From Deltaproteobacteria bacterium (lineage in GTDB: Bacteria; Myxococcota_A; Polyangia; Polyangiales; Houyiibacteriaceae): 64,000 nt of DNA. The stretch covers positions 124,001 to 188,000 of the forward strand of contig JAEPMI010000009.1 of NCBI GenBank assembly GCA_017644045.1. The letters run 5' to 3'. Shown piece by piece: positions 15,867-22,927 of this stretch; position 1 is the first letter of the stretch, and every line of letters begins with the position of its first letter. The notes beneath the pieces were generated by a model. That model was not told where the DNA came from. It saw only the letters and a list, made by a program, of their open reading frames with translations, and did not search any database. Both the position numbers and the translations under genes were made by a program.

Positions 15867-17246
15867 ATGCGACAACAATTGACGGTCGGTCTCGTAGCGA
15901 GCCTGTTGGCGTTCGGCTGCGGCGACGACGACGACACCATGAGCGACATGGACGGCGGTCCGCTCCCCGTCGACGCGAGCGACGTGGACCTCGGCACCGA
16001 CAGCGGCGTCGACTCGGGCATGACCACCGGCGACGGGAACGACAGCTTCGATACCGCGACGCCGGCCACGCTCGGCACCGCCATCGAAGATGGCGTCATC
16101 GATCCCGCCGGTGACCTCGACTACTACAGCTTCGAAGGCGAAGCGGGTCAGTGGATCGCGATCACGACGAGCGCGAACCCGGACGACGACCCCGAGATGG
16201 TCGACACCGTTCTCACGCTCTTCGACTCGTCGATGACGCAGATCGCGGAGAACGACGACTCCATTCCCCGCACCGACACCGACAGTGAGATCTTCACGCG
16301 CCTCCCGTCGGCGGGCACCTACTACGTGCTGGTGCAGGAGTTCTCCACGTGGGCCGACGACACGCCCGAGGGCATGGAGAGCTTCGCCTACGAGCTCCTC
16401 ATCGCGGAGATCGACCCGGACGCGGTCGCCGTCACGCTCGACGCCGAGGGCGGCGACGACGTCGGCAGCGCACAGACGCTCCGCTACAACGTGAGCGCGA
16501 ACGGCGACTTCGGCCTGCTCATCGGTGAGCTGCGCGACGGCTCGGACGTGGACGTGTTCAGCTTCAACGTCTCCGACTCCAAGCCCTTCCCGCGCTTCAC
16601 CGTCCTCCCGAGCGGCAGCGATGGCAACGGCTCGAGCGCCATGCCGAGCGCCGTCTGGGTCACCGACGCGGCGGGCACCGAGATCATCGGCCGCATCGAT
16701 CCCTCGGCGCTCCAGGATCTCTCGCCCGGCGTGCCGACCGGCGAGTACCGGCTCTGGGTCGAGCACGGTGGCAGCGCCGGTGCGAACGACTTCTACACGC
16801 TGAAGGCCTTCCGCTTCACCTCGGACAACCCGCCCGAGATGAACGACACGCTCAACGACGTGGCGGCCACCGCGGAGACGCTCACCCTCGAGGACGACGA
16901 CGAGGACGGCATCTTCACGGCCTTCGTGCTCGCGCAGGTGGGCGACGGAGACACCGACTTCTTCAGCATCGACGTCACCGACGCGGCGCACGTGGTCAGC
17001 GTGTTCTGTGGCTCGCGCTCCGCCGGCTCGGGCGTCATCGACCTCGAGGCCGCGCTCACGGACGCCACTGGCGTCACCCTGATCGACAGCGCCACCGAGT
17101 CAGCGACCGAAGGTCTCGCCCTCGAGGAGGTCGCGGTCAGCGCGGCCGGCACCCACCTCGTCCGCCTCACGAAGGACAGCCAGGACGGCGAGGTCACCGG
17201 CACCTGGGCGCGCTGCGGCGTCGCCGTCGGTCCGCCCGCTCCCTGA
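15867..17246 (+). CDS. Lipoprotein with pre-peptidase C-terminal (PPC)-type domains
   Basis: This is a 459-residue protein. Three in-frame ATGs occur in a row (15861, 15864, 15867). The GGAGG at 15856-15860 touches the first one and sits 6 nt before the third, so I place the start at 15867. The lipobox LLAFGC is followed by GDDDD. The rest is a series of acidic beta domains: GDLDYYSFEGEAGQWIAI and GDTDFFSIDVTDAAHVVSV are typical PPC beta-sandwich modules, repeated about three times (about residues 60-180, 190-320, 325-450). PPC domains usually accompany secreted peptidases; here no enzyme domain is attached. It is surface-exposed or periplasmic. A strong hairpin follows the stop. Confidence 0.8.
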   Translation: MRQQLTVGLVASLLAFGCGDDDDTMSDMDGGPLPVDASDVDLGTDSGVDSGMTTGDGNDSFDTATPATLGTAIEDGVIDPAGDLDYYSFEGEAGQWIAITTSANPDDDPEMVDTVLTLFDSSMTQIAENDDSIPRTDTDSEIFTRLPSAGTYYVLVQEFSTWADDTPEGMESFAYELLIAEIDPDAVAVTLDAEGGDDVGSAQTLRYNVSANGDFGLLIGELRDGSDVDVFSFNVSDSKPFPRFTVLPSGSDGNGSSAMPSAVWVTDAAGTEIIGRIDPSALQDLSPGVPTGEYRLWVEHGGSAGANDFYTLKAFRFTSDNPPEMNDTLNDVAATAETLTLEDDDEDGIFTAFVLAQVGDGDTDFFSIDVTDAAHVVSVFCGSRSAGSGVIDLEAALTDATGVTLIDSATESATEGLALEEVAVSAAGTHLVRLTKDSQDGEVTGTWARCGVAVGPPAP

Positions 17247-17250
17247 GCGA

Positions 17251-17301
17251 CCCAATCGTCGAACGGCCCGCGACCTCCATCGCGGGCCGTTCGCAATTGG
17301 G
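17251..17301 (+). terminator. Strong hairpin terminator after PPC lipoprotein gene
   Basis: A 14-bp perfect stem CGAACGGCCCGCGA / TCGCGGGCCGTTCG (17260-17273 and 17280-17293) has a 6-nt loop. It is extended by an outer CCCAAT / ATTGGG pair (17251-17256, 17296-17301). It has no U-run. It begins 4 bp after the stop and ends 6 bp before the metzincin start codon. Confidence 0.75.
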
Positions 17302-17307
17302 GACTCG

Positions 17308-17982
17308 ATGGATCGTTCGGCGCGCTCACCCGTCGGAGATCGAGTGCGCCCCATCGCCATCGTCTCGCTCCTGCTCCTCGGCGCGTCGGGTCTCGGCCTC
17401 GCGCAGGACGACGACGAGCCGTGGCTCACCCTGCCGCTCTCGGTCCAGGGGCCGCCCGACCTGGAAGACACCCAGGTCGATCAGTGGATCGATGTGGTGA
17501 ACGGCTGGTACGCCCCGGCCCACGTGCGCTTCGTGGTGGACGAACGGCGGGCGCTGCCGGACGACTGGCTGCTCCTCCGCAACAACCGCGACCGCCACCG
17601 CTTCGAGCGGCGACTGCGCGGGCGGCGCATCCACGCCTTCATCGTGCGGGAGATCCGCGACCCCTGGCCGTCGGCTGCGACTCGGCGGGCGTCGAAGCAC
17701 GTCGGTCGAGAGCCATCCGGGCTGCTGGGCGGAGCGCACATCCCGGCGCCCAACCACCGACCGGACAGCTACGTGATCGCGCTCGATCGAGCGATGCCGC
17801 TCGCGCTGGCCCACGAGCTCGGGCACGTGCTCGGTGCGCCCCACCACCCCGACCCCACCAACATCATGAGCTACGGCCGAAACCGCTCGCACTTCGACGA
17901 AGCTCAGCTCGAGCACTTCCGGCGGCGCGCCCGCCGCCTGCAGCGGCGGCGAGACGTCCGCCCCGTTCGCGACGCTCAGTGA
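17308..17982 (+). CDS. Secreted metzincin-type zinc metalloprotease
   Basis: This is a 224-residue protein. The leader is basic followed by IAIVSLLLLGASGLGLAQ; a GTG at 17344 would give a shorter, more usual signal peptide. The zinc motif is HELGHVLGAPH (His169, Glu170, His173, His179), exactly HExxHxxGxxH, and the Met-turn NIMSYGR (Met187) follows at the usual distance. These residues define the metzincin clan. The catalytic domain is minimal, with no visible pro-domain cysteine switch and a short Arg-rich C-terminus. It probably acts outside the cell or in the periplasm. Its stop overlaps the next gene's stop by 7 bp (TCAGTGA). Confidence 0.85.
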   Translation: MDRSARSPVGDRVRPIAIVSLLLLGASGLGLAQDDDEPWLTLPLSVQGPPDLEDTQVDQWIDVVNGWYAPAHVRFVVDERRALPDDWLLLRNNRDRHRFERRLRGRRIHAFIVREIRDPWPSAATRRASKHVGREPSGLLGGAHIPAPNHRPDSYVIALDRAMPLALAHELGHVLGAPHHPDPTNIMSYGRNRSHFDEAQLEHFRRRARRLQRRRDVRPVRDAQ

Positions 17983-18308
17983 ATCCCGGAGCTGCCGCCG
18001 AGGCCGCCGCCGTCACGCGCGGGGATCTTCGCGAGCAAGCGATAGAGCCCGCCGAAGAGCGCTCCGATCAGGCACGCGAGGGCCACGAGCTTCAGCGCCG
18101 ACGAGTCGAACGCGAGCCCCAGCCCGCCGAACACGAGGGCCAGCGGTACCATCGACCAGTGCACGATCCGGAAGACGCGCGCGCGCCGCTGCGCCTTCGC
18201 CCGCTTCGCCTCTCGGGCTCGCTGCGATCGTTCGATGTGCGCGTCCAGTTGCTCTTCACGCTCCGCCGCTTCGAGGGCGGGCTGACGAGTCGGGCTGCGG
18301 TACTCCAT
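17976..18308 (-). CDS. Small two-helix membrane protein with charged N-terminal coiled coil
   Basis: This 110-residue protein has a basic/acidic helix at about residues 10-45 (EREEQLDAHIERSQRAREAKRAKAQRRARV). Two membrane helices follow (about 49-67 WSMVPLALVFGGLGLAF and 70-88 LKLVALACLIGALFGGL), with a Gly-rich tail. The family is not recognised. TATGAG lies 5 nt before the ATG. The final residues overlap the end of the metzincin gene. Confidence 0.7.
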   Translation of the reverse strand: MEYRSPTRQPALEAAEREEQLDAHIERSQRAREAKRAKAQRRARVFRIVHWSMVPLALVFGGLGLAFDSSALKLVALACLIGALFGGLYRLLAKIPARDGGGLGGSSGIH

Positions 18309-18352
18309 CGAGACTCATAGGGTGGGCATGCCACCCGCGATTGCAAGCGAGC

Positions 18353-18868
18353 TCAGGCGCTCCGCTTGAAGCTCAGGGAGAGGAAAGCCTCGCGGAGGCC
18401 CATGGCGCGCATGTTCGACCAGCTCCGATCGCCGTATCGCACGGCACTGAAGACCGTCGTTGCGCCGACGGCGCGAGCCTCGGCGAGTCGGTGGGCGATC
18501 AACGCCCGCTGGATGCCGCGCCGACGAAAGCGCGGCACCGTCGAGGCCTCGGCGAGGTACGCGGCCTCACCGAAGAGCGTCAGCAACGCCTCGCCCGCCG
18601 GCTCGCCGTCGACGTACGCCACGTAACGACGCCAGGCGTTCGGCCCCGGCCAGGGACCCATCGCTGCCCGCACGATGCGCTGCAGCTCGGGGCGGTCGAT
18701 CGACCACCCGCCGATGAACGCTCGCAGCCAGTCCTCGAGTTGCTCCGCGTCCTCGACTCGAGCGATGTCGTGCGGCGCCGCGTCCACGTCGAGCGCGTCG
18801 ATCGTGTTCGCCATCCACGCCTCGAGCTCGTGGGCGACCAGTCCCATCGCACCGAGCGCCGAGCTCAC
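18353..18868 (-). CDS. GNAT acetyltransferase, probably 5'-truncated
   Basis: The acetyl-CoA loop VPRFRRRGIQRALIAHRL and the following beta strand GATTVFSAV mark a GNAT enzyme. The first start codons are GTG 18868 (171 aa) or ATG 18847 (164 aa). Yet the frame keeps family-like residues further upstream (IPHWFVSFAGPAVSHDV), resembling the inter-domain segment of a longer two-domain GNAT family. Coding likeness stops where the divergent gene begins at 18926. I infer that the original N-terminal domain was lost. The C-terminal catalytic part is intact, so residual activity is possible. Confidence 0.65.
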   Translation of the reverse strand: MSSALGAMGLVAHELEAWMANTIDALDVDAAPHDIARVEDAEQLEDWLRAFIGGWSIDRPELQRIVRAAMGPWPGPNAWRRYVAYVDGEPAGEALLTLFGEAAYLAEASTVPRFRRRGIQRALIAHRLAEARAVGATTVFSAVRYGDRSWSNMRAMGLREAFLSLSFKRSA

Positions 18869-18913
18869 GTCGTGCGAGACCGCGGGTCCGGCGAACGAGA
18901 CGAACCAGTGAGG

Positions 18914-18919
18914 TATGAT
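18914..18919 (+). promoter_or_regulatory. Leaderless-type -10 box
   Basis: TATGAT, 6 nt before ATG 18926 of the barrel-like protein. Confidence 0.5.
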
Positions 18920-18925
18920 CCGCGC

Positions 18926-19525
18926 ATGGTCGACGGGGTGGCTCTTCGTGTCGCTACGGCGCTCGCCATGCTCGGGCTCGCCCTGCCCACGGCCGCCCAG
19001 GACTCGGTCGTGTCGCAGAACGCCGCGTCGGAGCTGGAAGACGCGGAACCGGTGGACGCGACCCCGACACCGGAGGCCGAAGACGAACGAGTCCGCCGGA
19101 AGGTGTGGATCCCGGCCGGCGTCACGCTCGGCTGGCTCGGCAACCGGGACGACCACGCGTTCGTCGTCGGCGCCGAGGTGTCCCTCGTCTGGGTCGCGAT
19201 GGAGCGCAACCGTAGCCCAGGGGGCATGTTTCCCTCCCCCGAGGACGGGGGCGTCTCGTACGGCCTGGTGCTCGATGCGGTCTGGGTGTCCAACCCCAGC
19301 CACTTCCGCGCCGCGCTCGGCGCCGAGGTGATGGTCGCGTTCGGGCCGGGCTACTTCGCGGGGCTCGAAGTCGGGGCGACCTTCCACACGCGCGGAGACG
19401 CGGTCGGCTTCCGCACCCGGGGCTTCTTCACGTTCTTCTGGCCGACGATCTACGCGGGCATCGACTACCACGGCCGCATCGCCGGCGAGGTCGGCCTGCT
19501 GGTCAAGGTCCCCTTCGGGACCTAG
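18926..19525 (+). CDS. Small outer-membrane beta-barrel-like protein
   Basis: This 199-residue protein starts at ATG 18926 with TATGAT 6 nt upstream and no clear ribosome binding site. A signal peptide (ATALAMLGLALPTAAQ) and an acidic spacer are followed by a series of amphipathic strands alternating aromatic and Gly residues (VTLGWLGNRDDHAFVVGAEV; YGLVLDAVWVSN; FAGLEVGATF; GIDYHGRIAGEVGLLV). This pattern fits an 8-stranded outer-membrane barrel. Its function is unknown. The stop is followed after 2 bp by the 165-bp palindrome. Confidence 0.7.
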   Translation: MVDGVALRVATALAMLGLALPTAAQDSVVSQNAASELEDAEPVDATPTPEAEDERVRRKVWIPAGVTLGWLGNRDDHAFVVGAEVSLVWVAMERNRSPGGMFPSPEDGGVSYGLVLDAVWVSNPSHFRAALGAEVMVAFGPGYFAGLEVGATFHTRGDAVGFRTRGFFTFFWPTIYAGIDYHGRIAGEVGLLVKVPFGT

Positions 19526-19527
19526 CC

Positions 19528-19692
19528 AGAGCGCATCTCAAGAACCCTCGCCGCCGCTACGCGGCCGCAGTACGCCATCCGCAGCCGTCCCCTCACGCTC
19601 GAAAATGCTTCAGCATTTCCTCGGTTCGCGGACGCTCCGCCTGACGCACCGAGTCCACGGATCAACTGGCGATGGTTTTTGAGATGCGCTCT
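19528..19692. mobile_element. 165-bp long imperfect palindrome, MITE-like
   Basis: The ends are AGAGCGCATCTCAAGAACC (from 19528) and, on the opposite strand from 19692, AGAGCGCATCTCAAAAAACC. The centre at 19610/19611 is GAAAATGCTTCAGCATTTCC, itself a hairpin. The intervening arms also pair imperfectly, so the element is a single foldback. It fills the whole gap between two convergent genes and its last two bases are part of the TAG stop of the downstream gene. CTA occurs at both flanks (19522-19524 and 19691-19693), a possible 3-bp target duplication. It has no coding capacity. Alternative reading: a very large bidirectional terminator. Confidence 0.6.
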
Positions 19693-20401
19693 ACTGCGGC
19701 CGGTTCGGGAGGCCGGTGGCCTGGGTGACGCGCGCGGCCTCCATCGGGATCCGCTCGGCGCCCATCTGCTCGAGGCGCCAATGCTTGCCGTCCTGGAAGA
19801 AGACCACGAGGTGGTAGGTGCTGTAACCCCGGTTCACCACGCGCACCTCGAGCTTGCCGAGGCCGGTGACCTGATCGAACGAGCGAACCTTCGGAATCAG
19901 CCCGAGACTGTAGATCTTTCGGTTCTTGCCATCGATCACCACCGTGCCGCGGAGCGTGATCATCGCGACCGGGATCAGGTCGATCAGCGTGACGATCAGC
20001 ATGAACACCGGATACGGCAGCGCGTAGAGACCTGGGAAGCTCTGCAAGCTGAGACCGACCCCCAGAAAGACCCCTGGGATGATCAGGAAGAGCTCGGTGC
20101 CCCAAGTCGTCCAGCGATAGACGAAGGTCTTCGGCTGATCCTGCAGCGGCTTCTGCATGAAGTAGATCTGCGCGCCGATGGCCGCCCAGAGGACGAGCTC
20201 GTAGATGCTGTCCGGGATCAGGAAACCGAAGCTCGGGATCTGGAACCCGATGCCGTCGGGGCCGGTGAAGAACGCGGGGAAGAGATAGACGAGGAGCAGC
20301 CCGGCGATGCGGGCGATCCGCCACTGCTTCTCCTTCGCGGTGTCGAAGTTGGCTTCGCCCGGGGACTCCCCACCACCCGTGTGCCCATACGCTGACTGCA
20401 T
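19691..20401 (-). CDS. Polytopic membrane protein with C-terminal PH-like domain
   Basis: This 236-residue protein starts at ATG 20401, preceded by a strong AGGAGG with 4-nt spacing. There are about four membrane helices (about residues 30-50, 65-85, 96-118, 126-150). The soluble C-terminal domain from about residue 150 (LRGTVVIDGKNRKIYS ... VEVRVVNRGYSTYHLVVFF) resembles a bacterial PH-like beta domain. I do not recognise the family. The stop codon is completed by the end of the 165-bp palindrome. Confidence 0.65.
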   Translation of the reverse strand: MQSAYGHTGGGESPGEANFDTAKEKQWRIARIAGLLLVYLFPAFFTGPDGIGFQIPSFGFLIPDSIYELVLWAAIGAQIYFMQKPLQDQPKTFVYRWTTWGTELFLIIPGVFLGVGLSLQSFPGLYALPYPVFMLIVTLIDLIPVAMITLRGTVVIDGKNRKIYSLGLIPKVRSFDQVTGLGKLEVRVVNRGYSTYHLVVFFQDGKHWRLEQMGAERIPMEAARVTQATGLPNRPQ

Positions 20402-20549
20402 CGAACCTCCTGGGGCGCATCCTACGCCATCGAGCGCCAGTAGATTCCTCGATGGCCGACGGAACGTCTCTCCGACCGTTGCTCGAAGCGCTCGACAGCG
20501 TTGCGCGAACGCTCGGCTGGCGAGCCTGGCCGAGCGGCCACGGCGGGCT

Positions 20550-20555
20550 TAGAGT
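20550..20555 (+). promoter_or_regulatory. Leaderless-type -10 box
   Basis: TAGAGT, 8 nt before GTG 20564 of the pirin gene. Confidence 0.5.
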
Positions 20556-20563
20556 CATTCGTC

Positions 20564-21721
20564 GTGAACGAGCTCTCCCGCCGTCGTCTCCTCGAGCTGC
20601 TGGCCGCGTCCGGTGCCTACGGTCTCGTGGGCTGCACGCCCGAGCCCGCGGCTCCGCGGACCCGGGTGGAGCTCGACGAGCCGCCCCCCGACCGTACGGG
20701 CGCTGACGCGATCCTCGAGGTGGAGCCGCTGACCACACCCTGGCAGACGCGCGACCCCTTTCTCTTCTGCATGCACCACGACGACCGGTACCCGCCGGGG
20801 AACGCGTCGCTCGGACCGGACCGCGCCCTGCTCGCCGGTCACCGCGTGGGCAACGACTTCGCCGGCGTCGACGGCTGGCGCATGTACCACGGTGACACCG
20901 TCCCGGGCTTTCCCCGGCACCCGCACCGCGGCTTCGAGACCGTGACCATCGTGCGCGAGGGTCTGCTCGACCACTCCGACTCCCTGGGTGCCACCGCGCG
21001 CTACGGCGAGGGCGACGTCCAGTGGCTGACGGCTGGTGGCGGCATCCTCCACGCGGAGATGTTCCCGCTCCTGAACGCGGGTCGCCCGAACCCTCTCGAG
21101 CTCTTCCAGATCTGGGTGAACCTGCCCGCGGCCAGCAAGATGGTCGACGCCCACTTCTCGATGCTCTGGAAGCCGGCCATCCCGACGCGGGTGGTCCAGG
21201 ATGGAGCGGGCCGGAACACCCAGCTGACCCTCGTCGCCGGCCGCTACGAGGGCACGAGCGCACCGGACGCGCCGCCGCACTCGTGGGCGTCGGACTCGCG
21301 GAGTCACGTCGCGATCTGGAACCTCCGCATGGACGCCGGCGCGCGCTTCACGCTACCGGCAGGACCGACTCGTGCGAACCGCTCGCTCTACTTCTTCGAA
21401 GGCAGCCAGCTCACCGTCGGTGGTCGCCGAGTGCCGAGCTACCACCACGTCGCCGTACGCGCGGACACCGACCTGGCGTTGACGGCAGGTCCCGAGACGA
21501 CCGAGATCCTCATGCTCCAAGGCATGCCCATCGGCGAGCCGGTCGCCCGCCACGGTCCCTTCGTGATGAACACGGACCAGGAGATCCGTCAGGCGTACGC
21601 GGACTATCGGCAGACGCAGTTCGGCGGCTGGCCCTGGCCGAGCGACGAGCACGTACACCAGCGCGAGCAGGGTCGCTTCGCGCGGCGCCCCGACGGTGGC
21701 GTCGAGCGACCGCCGACCTGA
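20564..21721 (+). CDS. Exported pirin-family cupin with Tat motif and lipobox
   Basis: This 385-residue protein starts at GTG 20564, with TAGAGT 8 nt upstream. The N-terminus SRRRLLELLAASGAYGLVGC has a twin-arginine motif and a lipobox (Cys24), so it should be exported folded and lipidated. The pirin bicupin follows: HPHRGFET supplies metal ligands His119 and His121, and ILHAEMF supplies His163 and Glu165, all four conserved. Bacterial pirins are usually cytosolic and some act as quercetinases; an exported lipoprotein form is unusual. The Tat route is consistent with insertion of a metal cofactor in the cytoplasm. It ends one base from the convergent Zn-ribbon gene (TGACTCA). Confidence 0.88.
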   Translation: MNELSRRRLLELLAASGAYGLVGCTPEPAAPRTRVELDEPPPDRTGADAILEVEPLTTPWQTRDPFLFCMHHDDRYPPGNASLGPDRALLAGHRVGNDFAGVDGWRMYHGDTVPGFPRHPHRGFETVTIVREGLLDHSDSLGATARYGEGDVQWLTAGGGILHAEMFPLLNAGRPNPLELFQIWVNLPAASKMVDAHFSMLWKPAIPTRVVQDGAGRNTQLTLVAGRYEGTSAPDAPPHSWASDSRSHVAIWNLRMDAGARFTLPAGPTRANRSLYFFEGSQLTVGGRRVPSYHHVAVRADTDLALTAGPETTEILMLQGMPIGEPVARHGPFVMNTDQEIRQAYADYRQTQFGGWPWPSDEHVHQREQGRFARRPDGGVERPPT

Positions 21722-21722
21722 C

Positions 21723-22028
21723 TCAGGTGCGGCGCGCGCAGCTCCGGCACATGCGGTTGTGCCGGCCGCGCGAGAGAAAGCGGTCGGAGCACCGAAGGCA
21801 GTTGCGCAGTTTCGGGTGTGTGCCGGCGAGGCGGCAGCCCTTCACGACACGAGGCGTCAGGCCCAGCTTTCGAGCCTTGGCGCGAACCGCTTTCAGCTCC
21901 GTCCCCGTTCGCTTCGAGAACAATCGAAGTCCTTCTTTATCGCCAGCGACGGTCAAATCGATGATGCGCTGCTCGCGCGCAGCCTTGGGGAGGCTCTGAA
22001 TGGGTTCTGCGCCGGTGTCTTGGCTCAT
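21723..22028 (-). CDS. Small Zn-ribbon protein
   Basis: This 101-residue protein starts at ATG 22028 with GGAG 4 nt upstream. A helical basic N-terminal half (AAREQRIIDLTVAGDKEG ... RTGTELKAVRAKARKLG) leads to a C-terminal ribbon CLRC-x14-CRSC, a treble-clef or ribbon pattern seen in small bacterial regulators. It probably binds nucleic acid or a protein partner. The upstream 5' region contains an AT-rich patch that may hold its promoter. Confidence 0.75.
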   Translation of the reverse strand: MSQDTGAEPIQSLPKAAREQRIIDLTVAGDKEGLRLFSKRTGTELKAVRAKARKLGLTPRVVKGCRLAGTHPKLRNCLRCSDRFLSRGRHNRMCRSCARRT

Positions 22029-22288
22029 GGGTCTCCTGCGTCGGCGGCCCTGAACGGGTCGCATGTATATGGCCGTCGCCACTCCTCTCGTTCGTCCGGC
22101 GAGCGGACGGTGGTCGGGGAGCATGGCTCGGCTGAGGCGACACAGCCTCTCACAACGAGTCTGAAATTACAAGTCAAACTCGAGAAAGGACATTTGAACG
22201 GGTCTCATTGGGCCTGGGATCTCGGGCTGCCACGAACTCTCCACATCTCGGCCGCAGCCTCGCCCCGAAGCGCGGCCACGATGACTCG
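22029..22288. promoter_or_regulatory. Divergent intergenic region with AT-rich island
   Basis: The 260 bp between the Zn-ribbon gene and the DUF1361-like gene holds no convincing gene. Bases 22160-22200 (GAAATTACAAGTCAAACTCG and neighbours) are much richer in A+T than the surroundings, suggesting promoters or a transferred scar. I see no precise -35/-10 pair. Confidence 0.35.
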
Positions 22289-22912
22289 GTGCCCTTCCGA
22301 GACAGGCCCTGGCTCGCAGTGGTGCTCGCCGGCACCTTCGCCATGGCCCTGCTGGTGGCACGGGTACTCCACACCGGTCAGCTGACCTACCTCTTCCTCG
22401 TCTGGAACCTGTGGCTCGCCCTGGTGCCGCTCATCCTGGCGGGACCCGAGCGAGGCGGCCCGGTGCGTTTCCTGCTCTGGTGGCTCTTCTTCCCGAACGC
22501 GCCCTACCTGGTCACCGATCTGGTCCACCTGGAGCCGCGGAGCGCCCCCTACTGGTTCGACATCGGCATGCTGGTCGCCTTCGCGTGGGCGGGGCTGCTC
22601 GCCGGGTCGCTGGCCCTCGAGCGGATGTACTCCCGGATCGAGGGGCGAGCCCTGCGCGCGCTATTCCTGATGAGCGTGGCCGCGAGCTCCGGCTTCGCGA
22701 TCTGGCTCGGCCGCTTCCTGCGGCTCAACAGCTGGGACCCGTTGCTCCGACCCAGGGCCTCGGTCGCGCTCGTGACCCGAGCGTTGAGCGAAGGGCTCTG
22801 GATGCAAGCGTTCGGGGTGACGGCGCTCTTCGGAGCGCTGGTCCTGGTGGTCTTCACCGGAGCGACCCCCGTGCTGCGCCCGCAGCCCGCGCGAGACGCG
22901 CGCTCGGAGTGA
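22289..22912 (+). CDS. DUF1361-like polytopic membrane protein
   Basis: This 207-residue protein is taken from GTG 22289 (VPFRDRPW); a TTG at 22208 would add 27 residues without membrane character. Six or so helices are visible. The loop WWLFFPNAPYLVTDLVHLE between helices 2 and 3, followed by YWFDIGMLVAFAWAGLLAG, is the hallmark of the DUF1361 family, whose role is unknown. It ends 15 bp before the hydrolase gene. The start is the main uncertainty. Confidence 0.75.
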   Translation: MPFRDRPWLAVVLAGTFAMALLVARVLHTGQLTYLFLVWNLWLALVPLILAGPERGGPVRFLLWWLFFPNAPYLVTDLVHLEPRSAPYWFDIGMLVAFAWAGLLAGSLALERMYSRIEGRALRALFLMSVAASSGFAIWLGRFLRLNSWDPLLRPRASVALVTRALSEGLWMQAFGVTALFGALVLVVFTGATPVLRPQPARDARSE

Positions 22913-22916
22913 CTGC

Positions 22917-22922
22917 TACGGT
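22917..22922 (+). promoter_or_regulatory. Leaderless-type -10 box
   Basis: TACGGT, 5 nt before ATG 22928 of the lipase-like gene. Confidence 0.45.
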
Positions 22923-22927
22923 GACGC

